In this document: one piece after another, positions 46,178-58,089 of the stretch | How the letters are laid out: the number at the start of each line of letters is the position of its first letter | Numbering within the stretch: position 1 is the stretch's first letter | Source of the DNA: Hymenolepis diminuta | Taxonomy: Eukaryota; Platyhelminthes; Cestoda; Cyclophyllidea; Hymenolepididae | Length of the DNA: 64,000 nucleotides | Direction of reading: 5' to 3' | Assembly: GCA_900708905.1 (NCBI GenBank) | Contig: CAADRB010000034.1 | Location: forward strand, 1,352,319-1,416,318 | Made by a program: the position numbers and the translations under genes | Notes under the pieces: generated by a model | What the model saw: only the letters and a program-made list of their open reading frames with translations | Databases searched by the model: none | What the model was told of the DNA's origin: nothing

Positions 46178-46410
46178 GCCGGCAGCGGTTAACGTGTTCG
46201 TTTGCAAAGTCAAAGATAATCGGTTTGATGGTCACCGGTACATATTCAATGAATGGAATAGTCAACCACATTGGTTAATTATGGTAAATAAAGCATGCAA
46301 TGGAATCTAGGTTTTTCACCAGTGAGGCTATGACACTATTTCTCTTTCCGAAATGAGTTTTGGAAAATGCTTTCCTAAATGAACTTTAGGATTATTTATC
46401 ATGGTTGGGA
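46178..46410 (+). repeat. SINE-like element, copy D
   Basis: The decayed head has GCAGCGGTTAACG, TTTGCAAAGTCAAAGATAAT and GGTTTGATGGTCACCGGTAC. The body has ATAGTCAACCACATTGGTTA, TCTAGGTTTTTCACCAGTGA, CTCTTTCCGAAATGAG and GCTTTCCTAAATGAACTTTA, each matching copies A and/or C. The 3' limit is uncertain. Confidence 0.7.
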
Positions 46411-47089
46411 CTAGTGATCGACAAGTTTTTTGGAGGGATCACAGAGAGAAGGTGTCAGTATAATGTTCCTGACCGCCGTAGTACTAAGTGGGTACAGTTT
46501 TTAATAGGAAGTGGGAAATTACAGAAAAGATTTCTGCATGGTATAAATCTAGTTTTAATTATGAAATATAAATAAAGTAAGATGTATAACCATGAAGGAA
46601 TGACTAACCACATCCGCTGAGATTACAGGTCAGTCCAGGAAACAGAAACAAATAAGATTTATTAAGGAAATCCTGAAGGGGTACATATATATGGGGATGT
46701 GGCTGCAATAAACAACTACTGATTTTGTGAACAGTCATCAGCCCCCTTGCCCGTAAACTGGCAAAGCTGCAAGAGATGAGAGAGCAGAATTCAACACGGA
46801 GTAATGTAATAAACTGATAATTAATATGAGGGAAGAGCAATGAGTTGTATCTAGAACAAAGTGAAGCTCGAAATGCGGTAAGCAGGATATAATGAAAAAT
46901 GAATACACGGAAAAGTTGACTGTTAGTAGGTCGAAGTTGCTACAAGTCTCTCTGCGGGTTATTGATGACATTTGAACGAACGTCAATAGACATCAAACTT
47001 CTAAACTCTCTACTTTAGGAAACATGCATTTTAACGGCCAAGAAATTTGAGCACCTGGCTTATTTGCTATCAGCTTGTTAAAACAACGA

Positions 47090-47600
47090 AATAATTATGA
47101 GGAGGGATTAATCGGCGCATGCGTGGTAAGTCAAGTGCGCAGCATTGAATCGACTTCCCTTCTCCGAGAGAATTGAGTCGGATGCTAGCGTATCTACGCA
47201 AAAAATGATGAATTCATCATCACCCCCCATTATAATACATTAACAATCCACCCTTCTTTCCCTCACTCTCCACCAGTGACTATCAAGTCTTCGAAAACTC
47301 CCCCCTCCCCCACTCTTCTCTCTCCCTCAAACTCAGTCATCTTTCCCGAACTGTCAGGAAACCGCAAATGCGCGATATCAGTTATCACAAGTCATCACGA
47401 CAATCCAGCTAACATTACTCCTCTATGAGGTTATCTTCAGTGCAATCATCATCGCTTTCGGGGAATACAGCCCATTTCTGCGCGCATAGTTGATAAGTTT
47501 GAAATGTGTAGAGTGGCGTGGAGTGAGGAGCAAAAGGGAAGGAGGGATGGGGAGGTGACCGGAGGAAGGCATAACTATTTTTGCGCAGATTTTTCTCATT
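47090..47600. promoter_or_regulatory. CpG-containing island with 16-bp palindrome
   Basis: Starts GGCGCATGCGTGG and holds the perfect palindrome ATGATGAATTCATCAT (47205-47220), CT-rich blocks, AACCGCAAA (Runx-like core), several GATA words (agttatcac, gttatctt, gttgataag) and CTGCGCGCATAG. No open frame. Candidate enhancer by composition only. Confidence 0.3.
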
Positions 47601-47826
47601 TATTTTTTTCTCTCGCTATCTCGTTTTTCTGAGATCTTGCTCAGTTACACATTAAATTTAAATATTTAATATATAAAATGTCATGAATTCAATTGAGATA
47701 ACTGGGGAACTCTGAAATTTCTCTACATCAATCAATTAAACAATGAATTATTATTTGCCTTATTTGATATTATTTCCAATGCTAAGCAGAATTGTATTAA
47801 TTACGTGAAACACAAGACTGAAGATT

Positions 47827-47880
47827 GGTGAAAACCATCAGTTTGAAGTCAGAAAGACAAAATTTGATTCCTGATTCATT
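47827..47880 (+). repeat. Possible fragment of the SINE-like head
   Basis: GTTTGAAGTCAGAAAGACAA then TTTGATTCC and CATTC recall TTTGCAAAGTCAAAGATAAT, TTTGATGG and CATTC in the head of copy D. No body follows. Weak. Confidence 0.25.
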
Positions 47881-50800
47881 CTTCCCGGTTCGCCTGTGAA
47901 TATCCATTCTAGTTGGAGAGAATTATGTAAAAGGTGTTTGTATTAAACAAAATGAGTAGTTAAGGACGGTAATGGCAAGTACTCTCAGTTCAATGAGATA
48001 CTGCTGGCAGCTAGAGAACGCATTTATTTGTATTGCGATTAACAGTGTTCCTAAATAATCTAATGACAACATTTTAAGATTAAACCTATCAAATAAATTT
48101 AATCTGTTCAGCAAATTTAGCCATTTATTTACTCAATCTGCTGGCATTGTTATTCTTCTTATTCACTGGCCAGTAAATTAATATATTTGTCAAAGTAAAT
48201 GGTGACTGAAATTGCATCTGTACGTCTTGAATTATTTCCCTTTGATTAGTATGCACACTGTTACGACCTCGGTTGATATTGGCCAAATATATTAATCAGA
48301 GGTAAATTCAGGCTTACAAACGTGAGCTGGAGGGAGAAATGGATCAGTAGAAGAAAAAGAAGGTGTGGCTAAGAAGTACACATGTCTGCATGTCCAGAGG
48401 TCACTACGTTAATACCTATCGTCACACATTCAGCGAATGGGAAAAACACAACCGCAATTATCATTGTGTCAGGAGTGAAAGAGTATTGAACATTAATAAT
48501 TTAATCAATGTGGTTGCAGAATCACTCTCCGCCAACAAAAGAGTTTTAGAAAGATATAAAATTACTCCGAATAACTCAGTGTCTACAAGTGTGAATTTTA
48601 AGGCAGAAATTAAAACGCTAAGCAGCAGTCGCCATCCTTTATAACAACAACAATCCAGATATGCAGTGTGGAGATATGCCTAGAGGCACACTCCAATTTT
48701 CTATGGAGACGTTCCCGTTCGGATAAATGACAGTGCTTTGTAGATTCTCCCCCACATATTATTCTTAAATTTTAAGTTAACAAGTCTAGATGAATTTTTA
48801 GTCACCTTTGATCTCTTCTTAAATATGCAATAACGTAGGAATGACTCACTCAACCACTCGCTGAATGTTGCCATTACACACAAATCGCACAAGAAATAAA
48901 GTGCATATTCTAATACTTTTTTATTTAATCAACTCAGCAAAATTTTCATAACTCTAATCCATCAAGGGGCAATTTTTTATTGTAAAATGTATTAGAGGGA
49001 AGGATGCGTTGTGAATTGAACCTCACATTCATATTTTCATTAACACAATTTCAAATCGCAGCAAATAGCGTCGATCTGCATTTAATTTAAATTTTAAGTG
49101 TACTTATTCGTGTCAACAAATGCTAATCTACTTGCCAGATGTCAACATGAATTATTTCAAATGTCAGGTGTTGTCTCTCAGCATCAGCGATCTTATCACA
49201 TTCCATAAATATGCATAAAATTTAAAATAAAAGGGTCCTCTAATTTAATGCATTTCAATTTAGTAATTAGACTTTTCAGAGCCCTAGTTGTCCTTAAAGT
49301 AGGCTTCTTGACGATCCTGATGGACGAAGTTTAGCAAACAAGGCTCGCTTGCGTCTGATTAAAAAATACTCCATGTTTTTATTTAACATCACATTTTGGA
49401 AAACCAAAGAGCATAGTCTATTAATACAATGATTAATTGTGATTTCCATAAAATTGGTAAATATTGTATGTTAAATTTGACTTAGCAATTTTTCGACTCG
49501 ACATAGTTTGATTATCTGATATTTTATTTGCTTCATTATTTATTTGACCGAGTCTCGTTAGTGTTGACGAACAACAAAAGGGGGGCAAAAGAATATTCTT
49601 ACTACCGTTTTTATAAGAAATTCCCACCCTTTTTGTATATTATTAACGGTATTGCCCGATAAAAATATCATGGTTTTGACTAGAAATGAACAATACTTTT
49701 CAATTTCACCGATTCTCACTGACTAGGCACAGTTTTAAAAGTGTTTTTTAGGCTAAATTTTATAATTTTTCTAATGTAATCAATAAAAAATACGCCACTT
49801 CTATTTAGATAAATGATTTATATTTAGATGGCTGCTATTACTAAAGTCAGAGTCACTAAATTCAGGATATTTGCACAACATTTTTCCTTTTTTGAAAGTG
49901 AAATTAGCACTTCCATCAATCATCATTCACACCTCATTAGGTGGTTTAACTGGTGTGAACAGCTACGAGTATTTTGAATGTCCAAAATATCTCAATATGA
50001 TCTACATCTCTTTCAATCATAAAAAGTGAGCATTATAAAGATAGCTACTAACACATATTATAATTAATGTTGCAATTTTTGGCTATTCAAAAGAAGGACG
50101 TCATTATTATATGGATATACTAACTTCCGCTTAGTACTAGAACTGGGAACGGTTAACTTTTTGCAGAAAATTTAACTTTAGATGGAAAAGACAAAAGTAA
50201 TATTAATCCCAGGTGACGCTACTTAAATTATTAGTCTGCATCAGATTTAATGAGTTAATTTTCGATGTTATACTGCTGAAAATAAGACGTAGAAATCGGT
50301 TAGGCGGATGGAGGAGGTATTGACTTTCGCACGTTGTTCCATATATTTGAGTTGCATCCAGGTGAAGATGTAATCGTCAATAAGGTAGTACCGATCCTTT
50401 TATCATTTGGCTGAGGTAGGCTAGAAATATCCCTTTTAAAATTTAATGGTTTTAAAGGATAACAGGATGCAACATGCTTCCACAAATCAAGAAGGCAAAT
50501 GATCTATTGGGCGATGGAGAGAAAGCAGAGAGAGTCGGTTCAGAAGAGCAAGGTATACACTAGAACAGAGAAAATACTATGTCTAATGTCTCATCCCGTT
50601 AATTTTACAGACCAGCTTCATATAGCAAAATTTAAACAGACATTAATTATGACTTATAGCAAGTAGAATTTACCTAAAATGACAAAACATCTCCACTAGT
50701 ATCATTTGGGTGCTCTTAGTGTTTAGGGGTAACAAATTATTCGATTCGAAATCATTAGCTTCTCATCTTGATCTGCTGACCAATGAATTCTGAGAGCATG

Positions 50801-51639
50801 GAATATCCATTTGGAACCTTGGAGACAGGCTTAGATTTTAGCCCTTGAAGGTCATAAATGTAGAAAAATCTGGAAACGAATGGTTTGAGGAAGCAAATCT
50901 TGTTGCAGATATCAACTTCTTTCATTTTTATTTGAGTTTACTTGAATGAATCCAATTCAACACTGCTCCATTATCAGAACTGATATGACCAACCCCTCAA
51001 GTTAATCTCCGTGCCAATCAGTTTTGATTATTTCAGATACTGACCTAATGTAGTTAATCTCATAAAGCCAAATGTTACAATAAATAAAGCCCTTTATGCA
51101 CCCATAAGTTTGTTTTTTCCTTCTACCTTCTTCTGCTTTAATCCCTTATGTGACCATTTATTTATCGTTCGATGTTTCTCCCTAGTTGAAGTGTCATGTT
51201 AAGGATATGATCAGTTTTCAATAAAATATTTCTTGATGGAAGAAGGAAGTTAAAGTGATTTCTATTTAATTCTTATTGCGGTTGGCGCAATTTTATCTTA
51301 AAAGATTAAAGACAGAAAATACTTGAAGGCTTAGTTTCAGTTCGATGCCAGTTTTCAAGGGTAGGGGATGGACTCAGTTGGATATCTACAATACCGGATT
51401 TTATTGATCACTTCAAATTCGTCTAATTGCAGAAGACAGCGCATAGAAATGACAGGGTTTAAAAAATTGGATGATTGTGTTGCTCCCAGCTTTAGAATTA
51501 CAGAGTCTTTATTTGGCATATTCATAATTCAACTTGCTCAGTTCACTTTTTATGGGTAATAATAACAACTTCACTCCCTACACCTGACTACTTTGTCGGA
51601 TCAATACACTATGTTTAGTGCTTGTGAATTATGACATTA
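47881..51639. other. AT-rich stretch with no gene seen
   Basis: Includes a 93-codon open frame at 48363-48644 (plus strand) of mixed composition that I do not recognise. Otherwise stops are dense and no repeat is clear. Confidence 0.5.
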
Positions 51640-52560
51640 GAAGTTTATTGTTATTGCTCGAAAAAACTAGTAGTCACTCGTACGCCACCACGCGTCTTTC
51701 GAGGTCACTTTGTTTATAACAATCTCGTTAATTCAAATAATTGTCCCTCGACAATAGTAAGGTTTTCTTAGTCCATTTGGATCTCACTACTTATAAATCG
51801 ATCGTCTTGCATTATTTTAGTCATATGGGTATAACACCGAAGAATTCGATAACGATTTCGTCGACTGCGCTACGCTGCAGCCGAAAAATTTAATCCAAAA
51901 TGCGTTAATTTCCCGAATCGATCTGCACGTAAAATAACTTCAGATTTTTTAACAAAGTCATAAGTTTTTCGGTTATTGATCAATTTTAGTTAACCTAAGC
52001 ATTTGTCTTTATTAACTAAAGCAGTAATTACTCCAAAATAAGTAAAAGTTGACTAGAAAATTAATTTTATCAGAGGAAATGCCAGTTAAGCCTGTCTTCT
52101 GCTTTACTGTTCTCACAAGTCAACCCGAAGAAGGAAGATGTCCACTTGTAGTTCAATAATTCGACTCTTTTTTTCTGATTTAATTTTTTAAATAATAATG
52201 TAGGTAGTGAATCAGACTATGTCTCATTAAATTACGCTAGCGAAGACGAAGTATTTGACTTTTGTGCGTGTGCGGTGTAAGCGTGAAAAATAAACGGCAA
52301 AGAGAGGGCTCAGAATTTCGTCACAAAACCAGACATAAACAACAGAGACAAAGTAAGAGAGAGAGAGAGAGCACAGATTAACATTTCAAAGGTTCGCGCT
52401 CAGTTTTTTGTGATTTATAGGCCTCTCATCATTGTGTGTATGTGCGTTGGTGCGCTAGCAAGGATATGTGAGAGAAATTCGGCAGTTAGTTTAAATTTGT
52501 GCCGTATTGTTTGGGAGCGTGTTTCGCAATTCAATCAATGGATTTTTCAGCAACTTGTTG
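51640..52560. promoter_or_regulatory. Two CpG-containing islands
   Basis: 51640-51900 has CGTACGCCACCACGCGTC, AGGTCA, TTGTTTATAACAAT (Fox/Sox-like) and GCGCTACGCTGCAGC. 52240-52520 has GTGCGTGTGCGGTG, a GA run (52353-52371) and GATTTATAGGCC (Hox-like core). No coding pattern. Regulatory role is inferred only. Confidence 0.28.
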
Positions 52561-53099
52561 CTACCCGTTAAATAAATTATTTCACTCACTATCACTTTTT
52601 TCGAACACTGTATAAAAATTGCGGGAAGCGTAATAAAACTAAATTTATGCGATTAACAGACAGAAATTTCACCATGAAAACGGTTGTAGTTTATTTTAGT
52701 ATGATTAATAAAAAATCTTGTTTACTTCTATAATTTTGCTGGATTAAGTTAATCATATTTAAGTATCAAATTTAAGTGCTGTTTAAAAACAAGTAGTTGT
52801 CGCATTAGTAAGGCAAATATTTATTTGCGAATAATTATTCTAACGGTAAATATACTTAAAAACCTTATTGTCTTCAGTTTTAATTTGTCCATTTGAACTG
52901 CTTACACAAACAGGGCTGATTTCCACGGTCATATTTTAGTTCATGTCCAAAGAAAACCCTAAAATATTTCCAACTGATTTTTGAATTCGGTTAGAAGTTT
53001 GTCAATTGTTAAAGTATAACAGGGATTCGGTGATCATTTTCAACTTGTATGGATGCAAATAAGAACTAAAAATACCTCTAGGATCGATTTTCGTCCAAA

Positions 53100-53760
53100 A
53101 TTTTTCGTTTTCTCACTCTTCTCTGCCTTTTTTCTTCCCCCCAAATCATTCACGTCTACTTCGTCGATAGTAAGTTCGAATCACTTCAATCTTCCAAACT
53201 CCTATTTTTTACCCTAAAATGTCTGCACGGATGCACAGGGATGCATTTTTTCACCAACCAGGCAGTCAGTCTTCTCAAAACAAACTCTCTCTCTCCTACT
53301 CAATTCGCTCACACACTGCCCATGCGCAAGGAGGAGTACTAGAAGGATGGGTAGAGTCAGGCAGAGGTAGAATGCAAGCTTTCCCAGCAGCCGTAGCACT
53401 AGCGCATCATTTTCCACTACCCTCCTCCTCCTTCTCCTTCTTCCCCAACCGATCGTAAATCACGGCGTGAGCAAGCCCACGGAAATGATTAAGTGGTGCG
53501 CGTGCACGTTCAAGGTTTAAGGAGAATGCTGGGGTGGAGAGAGGAGAATGAGGATGAGTGAGTTGGGACTGGGAGAGGTGGGATTGGTGGTGGTGATGTT
53601 AGTTGGGGAGAAGGACTAAAATTCCATCAGCAAATTGACTCCTCTTCATGCTGTTACCACTATCACCCTCCCCTTAACTCAATCCCACAAAACTGGCGTC
53701 TCTCTCTGCGTGTGTGTGTGTGCAAAATGAGAATAGCATTTGCAGAAAGACCTTTCTGTG
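53100..53760. other. Pyrimidine/GT-rich island
   Basis: CCTCCTCCTCC and GTGTGTGTGTGTG runs, CpG words (gatcgtaaatcacggcg, gtggtgcgcgtgcacg). Open frames on both strands at 53214-53458 are low-complexity or shadows. Same style as the groucho intron islands. Confidence 0.35.
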
Positions 53761-55845
53761 CCTCTATTTGTTTTTAATAGAAACGGGAAAAGTATAAACT
53801 CTAGACTTCTTCCCTTTCATGTGGTGAATGGGATATGATTTCTCCAAGTCTCTACAAAAAATGTCTCACTCTTTTACACAGTTCGCTAGCGCGTACTATA
53901 CGTTAGAGAGAACCCTTTTTGAAGCTATTAACTTGCTTTTCTTTTGCGCAATGGCTTAATGACTGTAAAAATGATACTTATGTACCAGGCGTCGGGGAGT
54001 TGGAATGGGAGAATGACTGAAGGCACTTTGGTACAAATGCATTACAATTTTTAGAAGTTGGTTGAGTGCAGCCATAAATGTTAATGGTTTTAAACTGATA
54101 TTTTGAAGGGATGTCCTAATAACAGTCTGTAATAAAAGTCAGCTTACAAAAGCTTCAATTGACAGTGATTGAATTACGTCTTTACATAACAAAACATGCT
54201 TCTCGTAATGATATTGATTTTATTGATATATCAAAATGACTAATTAAATTTGGACTGGGAGATGCGCAGCTTTTATAATCAAATTTATATGCGGTGAAGG
54301 AGAGTCCTATTTGAAAATGCAAGATTCTTGGGGACATACCTGTACTAGCTACGGAATTTTCATGAACGAAAGTTTTAATTCACATGCATTTTAGTACTAT
54401 ATATCTTCTAGACTAATTCTTATTTGTCAACTAGCAGAAAAAATGCATATGCGGTACGGCACAAGCCTATGACATTGGGCGGTTGTGACGATTCAGTCTT
54501 CTTAGACATAGAATTGTTAGTCGGTTACGCAAAAATTCACTAAATGTACTTATCCCTAAAATATTCAATCAGTTTATTAAGTAATATATTTTGGATCATG
54601 ATCCTTAGAAAAATGCAGCTTACAAACAAGAACCTATTAAGCCACCCGCAATAAGCTGTATTTAACGCCAAGAACTCATACTTTAAAGCTTGCAAATATT
54701 TGCAATTAATCAATCCAATATTTGTGGGAATATTTTTCCGACCGGATAGAAAATTAGTGCGGTCTTAAGATCGTGTCTGATTTCTCCTCATCAAATAACA
54801 AATGCAAGAGAGATAACTCAAGAAAACGATTAGAAAACGGCTGATCTGTTTCGTATATATGAGCTTCATTTTATTTCCGTTGTTTTAACCAACCCGTCTG
54901 AACAAAAGAGGATTGCACTTTTTATGAATAGTTGCATTATTTAAACGTACCAAGGGAGTTCCTGGAAAGGTAAAGACAGGCATCTTGGACTGAACTGTTA
55001 TCTAAGTACCCTAAGCCTGATGCGTGTCCTGATTACAACTTAGACCTCCCCTACTACATGAAGACATGTTCAACCAATGTATCTTTATGTGACTCCAATT
55101 TCCTCTTATTTTACCTTAGATCTATCTGACTAAGGATCTCTATATGTTTATGCAACCCCACCAATTATCACGATGTGATACTTAAAAATAAATGCAAGTT
55201 TGCTCCGTTATAGATGACTTATCCTTTGCCTTCTACTACTATTTCTTGTTACTTCGGCGCTACGACAAAAACGTCAGGCCTTTAATTTGGCCTTGTCTGA
55301 ATTTATTTCTGAAACTGCCATCATTCATCCTTCATTGAATATTTTCTTATATAATATGATGTTTACTTTCTTATACTTTATTTTATATTATTGCTAGCTT
55401 AGCTTTCCGGAAATGTGTACTTCATTGGATCGGGACCTGTCTGCTTCACTTTCCATGTGTCTTATCCTCTATTTATTATCTAATCCATAATAAATATTTT
55501 TAAGTTTTAATTTATAGTTCTTCATCAATCCTGCTATTTGGATTGGGAAATCTATGCTGTGTTACTTCTTCCTTATATCTAATGCAAAACAACGTTTATC
55601 TTCCTTATTAATACACAATTGTTCTAAAACTATTATCATTATTATCCATTTCGAAATCTAAAGATGGGAATTTACTCCTGGCAATATCAACATTTAGAAA
55701 CATAACAATGGGACATCTTGTAGTGCTTCCGTCTAAATCGATTATCAGTGTATGCACAAACATATATGTTTATCCAAGGACGACGAATATTAATTAATAT
55801 CACCTCCATTCCCCTCTCCTTCTAATATTTTGACATCTTTTCCAG

Positions 55846-55989
55846 TGAATAGCAGGCGCTTTTATTCCACCCAACCCATCATTATTTACATTTCCGACCC
55901 CAATAAATCATCATTTTCCCAGAAAGACTGGGGAGGAAGCGATTATCCTTGCACCAGAGAAAGAAAGGAATTAATGAGAGTGGAAAGGA
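55846..55989 (+). CDS. Candidate isolated exon, unknown protein
   Basis: 144 nt after a long pyrimidine tract and acceptor (cttttccag), ending at donor gtaaga. Open in one phase: NSRRFYSTQPIIIYISDPN, KSSFSQKDWGGSDYPC, TRERKELMRVER. GC-richer than its flanks. No family recognised. Its phases do not join directly to the candidates at 40289 or 63902. Confidence 0.2.
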
Positions 55990-56399
55990 GTAAGACCATT
56001 ATATTATCATTTAATGAACAATCCATTAACTTTGTCCATCAAAGCTGACCATCTGACTGACTAACTAACATGCTCGCATGCATGCATATCTTAATCAGAG
56101 TCATCATCAATCATTCAGTCTTTATTTAGAGAGATTAACATAATTTCTCTAACCCTTCCCCCTTCCATATTCTCATGTCAGTGACATCTGCCACCTCGTG
56201 TGTCAAATAGCCCATATATCCATAACCTTTATCAGAATTTGCATATATCCGCATCATGGTCATCATAACGCCTCGCCTCACATAAGTTTTGAAGTTAAAC
56301 TCTCGAGAAAGAATATAGCATGAGTGAGACCCATCCTCCAGACGCACGCTTCGTTATTTATGCCTCTTTTATGCTGGTCTTGATGTAAAAATTAAATTT

Positions 56400-56520
56400 T
56401 AATTACCAATGACGCGTCCGCATGCATTCATGGCATGGCGGCTGCGCCGCTCCGCGCTGAAGTGAGAGCTAAAAGTTTGTGTGTGTCCGGAGGAAGAGGA
56501 AGGAGAAATCTTCGTAAGGA
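56400..56520. promoter_or_regulatory. Small CpG-dense island
   Basis: The most CpG-dense block of the desert: gacgcgtccgcatgc and a perfect stem GCGGC-TGC-GCCGC at 56438-56450, then ctccgcgctg and GGAGGAAGAGGAAGG. It could be a promoter for the small open frame that follows at 56590, or an enhancer. Confidence 0.3.
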
Positions 56521-56589
56521 TCTTTGCTTATTTACTTGCCTGGAGAAGTGAAAAACCTCAGTCACAGGAATTGTCGTATTTGTTTAGAG

Positions 56590-56718
56590 ATGCCGCCCCA
56601 CCAGACAGATGTCAGTAGTTCTCAATATGGCCGACACCTTGTGTTTCTGCTTCTGTTCTTGGCAATGGCAAACATGTCCTGGAAAAATACTTTGCTCCAC
56701 TCAGTCTGTCGCTACTAG
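56590..56718 (+). CDS. Small open frame with signal-peptide-like core
   Basis: ATG to TAG, 42 aa: MPPHQTDVSSSQYGRH, then the hydrophobic LVFLLLFLAM, then ANMSWKNTLLHSVCRY. The order resembles a signal peptide with a small-residue end. It lies 70 bp after a CpG-dense island. It may be a first coding exon of a secreted protein or a chance frame; no convincing splice donor was found. Confidence 0.2.
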   Translation: MPPHQTDVSSSQYGRHLVFLLLFLAMANMSWKNTLLHSVCRY

Positions 56719-58057
56719 TGAATTCTAAGTTTTGTGATACTAAAATAGCTCAAAGGAGACATTATCAATATATTTTGACCTTGAAAAATAGGAGTGGAAT
56801 GACGAATCTATTTAAGATAGAAAATTCAGTCGAAAGGTAGATTGTGTAAGAAGGAAAAATAACAGCATTTAATTAATTTTGAGCATTTTTCCTATTTACT
56901 ATCTAATTTCTTATACTGGGAACTCCGAATAAGCTACATATGTTCAAACACGTTTATAGAGAACTTGGTTTGATCAAGTTAAAGTCTAATTTCTGGCAAG
57001 TGGATAAGTAAGAAGATAACGTCTGATTTTATAATGTAAGAAAGGACCAATGGAATTTTATATTCGGAACAATTTCTTTTACAGTCTTCATGCCTAGCTG
57101 TGCAGTCATTTTAGCAGGGGAATACCCGTTTATGAATACTAGGAGCTAGAGGACGCGGGTACAAGTTAGGAGATTATATAGACCTTGAGGATTTGAATAA
57201 GTAATTTCAAAAACATTTCTAGAAACACTCTTTCGTAGAGTGAAGGAACTCTAAGGTGTAGAAACACACACTTCGCTATTTAATAGTCTTAATTAATAGA
57301 ATTTGCGCCTCTAATTATTGGGAGTACACAGACCAGTCTTACGTCCGTGACCTTCGAATTTAAGTGTCAGCTCGTGACTGCTACTATTAAAATACGGATC
57401 TAGTTTATTTATGGATATCTATTTTATTAAAATTGGAGAGATGAATCCGTCTTATTTCTTAGGCTACAATTAAAAAATAATAAAACCGAATATTTTCTTT
57501 GCAGGCAGTTCCCCATAGTCTCACAACGCTTTAAAATACTTCGCATGTCCAATCTAATCTCCTTCCCTTAGGAACAAGGCTTTCGTTGAAATCTCGTTAA
57601 AATTTGAGCGAATTACATGTTAGCGTTGATTGGCCAGAGCAGGTGATCGGACATGGTATTTTATGGTATTAACAGCATCTTGTTAGGAAAAATGAGTGTA
57701 ATTAGAAAAGAAGGCAGGCCTGTATATTTTGTATGTATTAATACAAATTATTTTCAAGGAAAATGCAAACTTATTTGAAGAATTCAAATAGTTTTTCTGG
57801 TTCGTTTATAAAATCATACGTCCTCTAAACTAACAGCTCTTTGCCTTTTAACGTAATATCTTCATTCACTGGTTTCATTCTTCTACGATTTTTTGTCAGA
57901 CTTTCATATGAATCAAACGAGAATGTGCTCCTAGAGCCGCTACATTTATGCATCGGTATATCTCCTATTTAGCCCAAAAGAATACTAAATCCTCTTCGTG
58001 AAAATACTTTCGAAGGCCGAATCTATGATTTTCCTAAAGGCTAACAGAGTACAGCAG

Positions 58058-58089
58058 ACTCTTCCTAGTCGAAAGACTAGGAGATGAGT
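58058..58089. other. Hairpin with GAAA loop
   Basis: TCCTAGTC-GAAA-GACTAGGA is a perfect 8-bp stem with a GNRA-type loop (58063-58082). A second pairing ACTC/GAGT lies outside a small internal loop. Not assigned to any RNA family. Confidence 0.4.
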
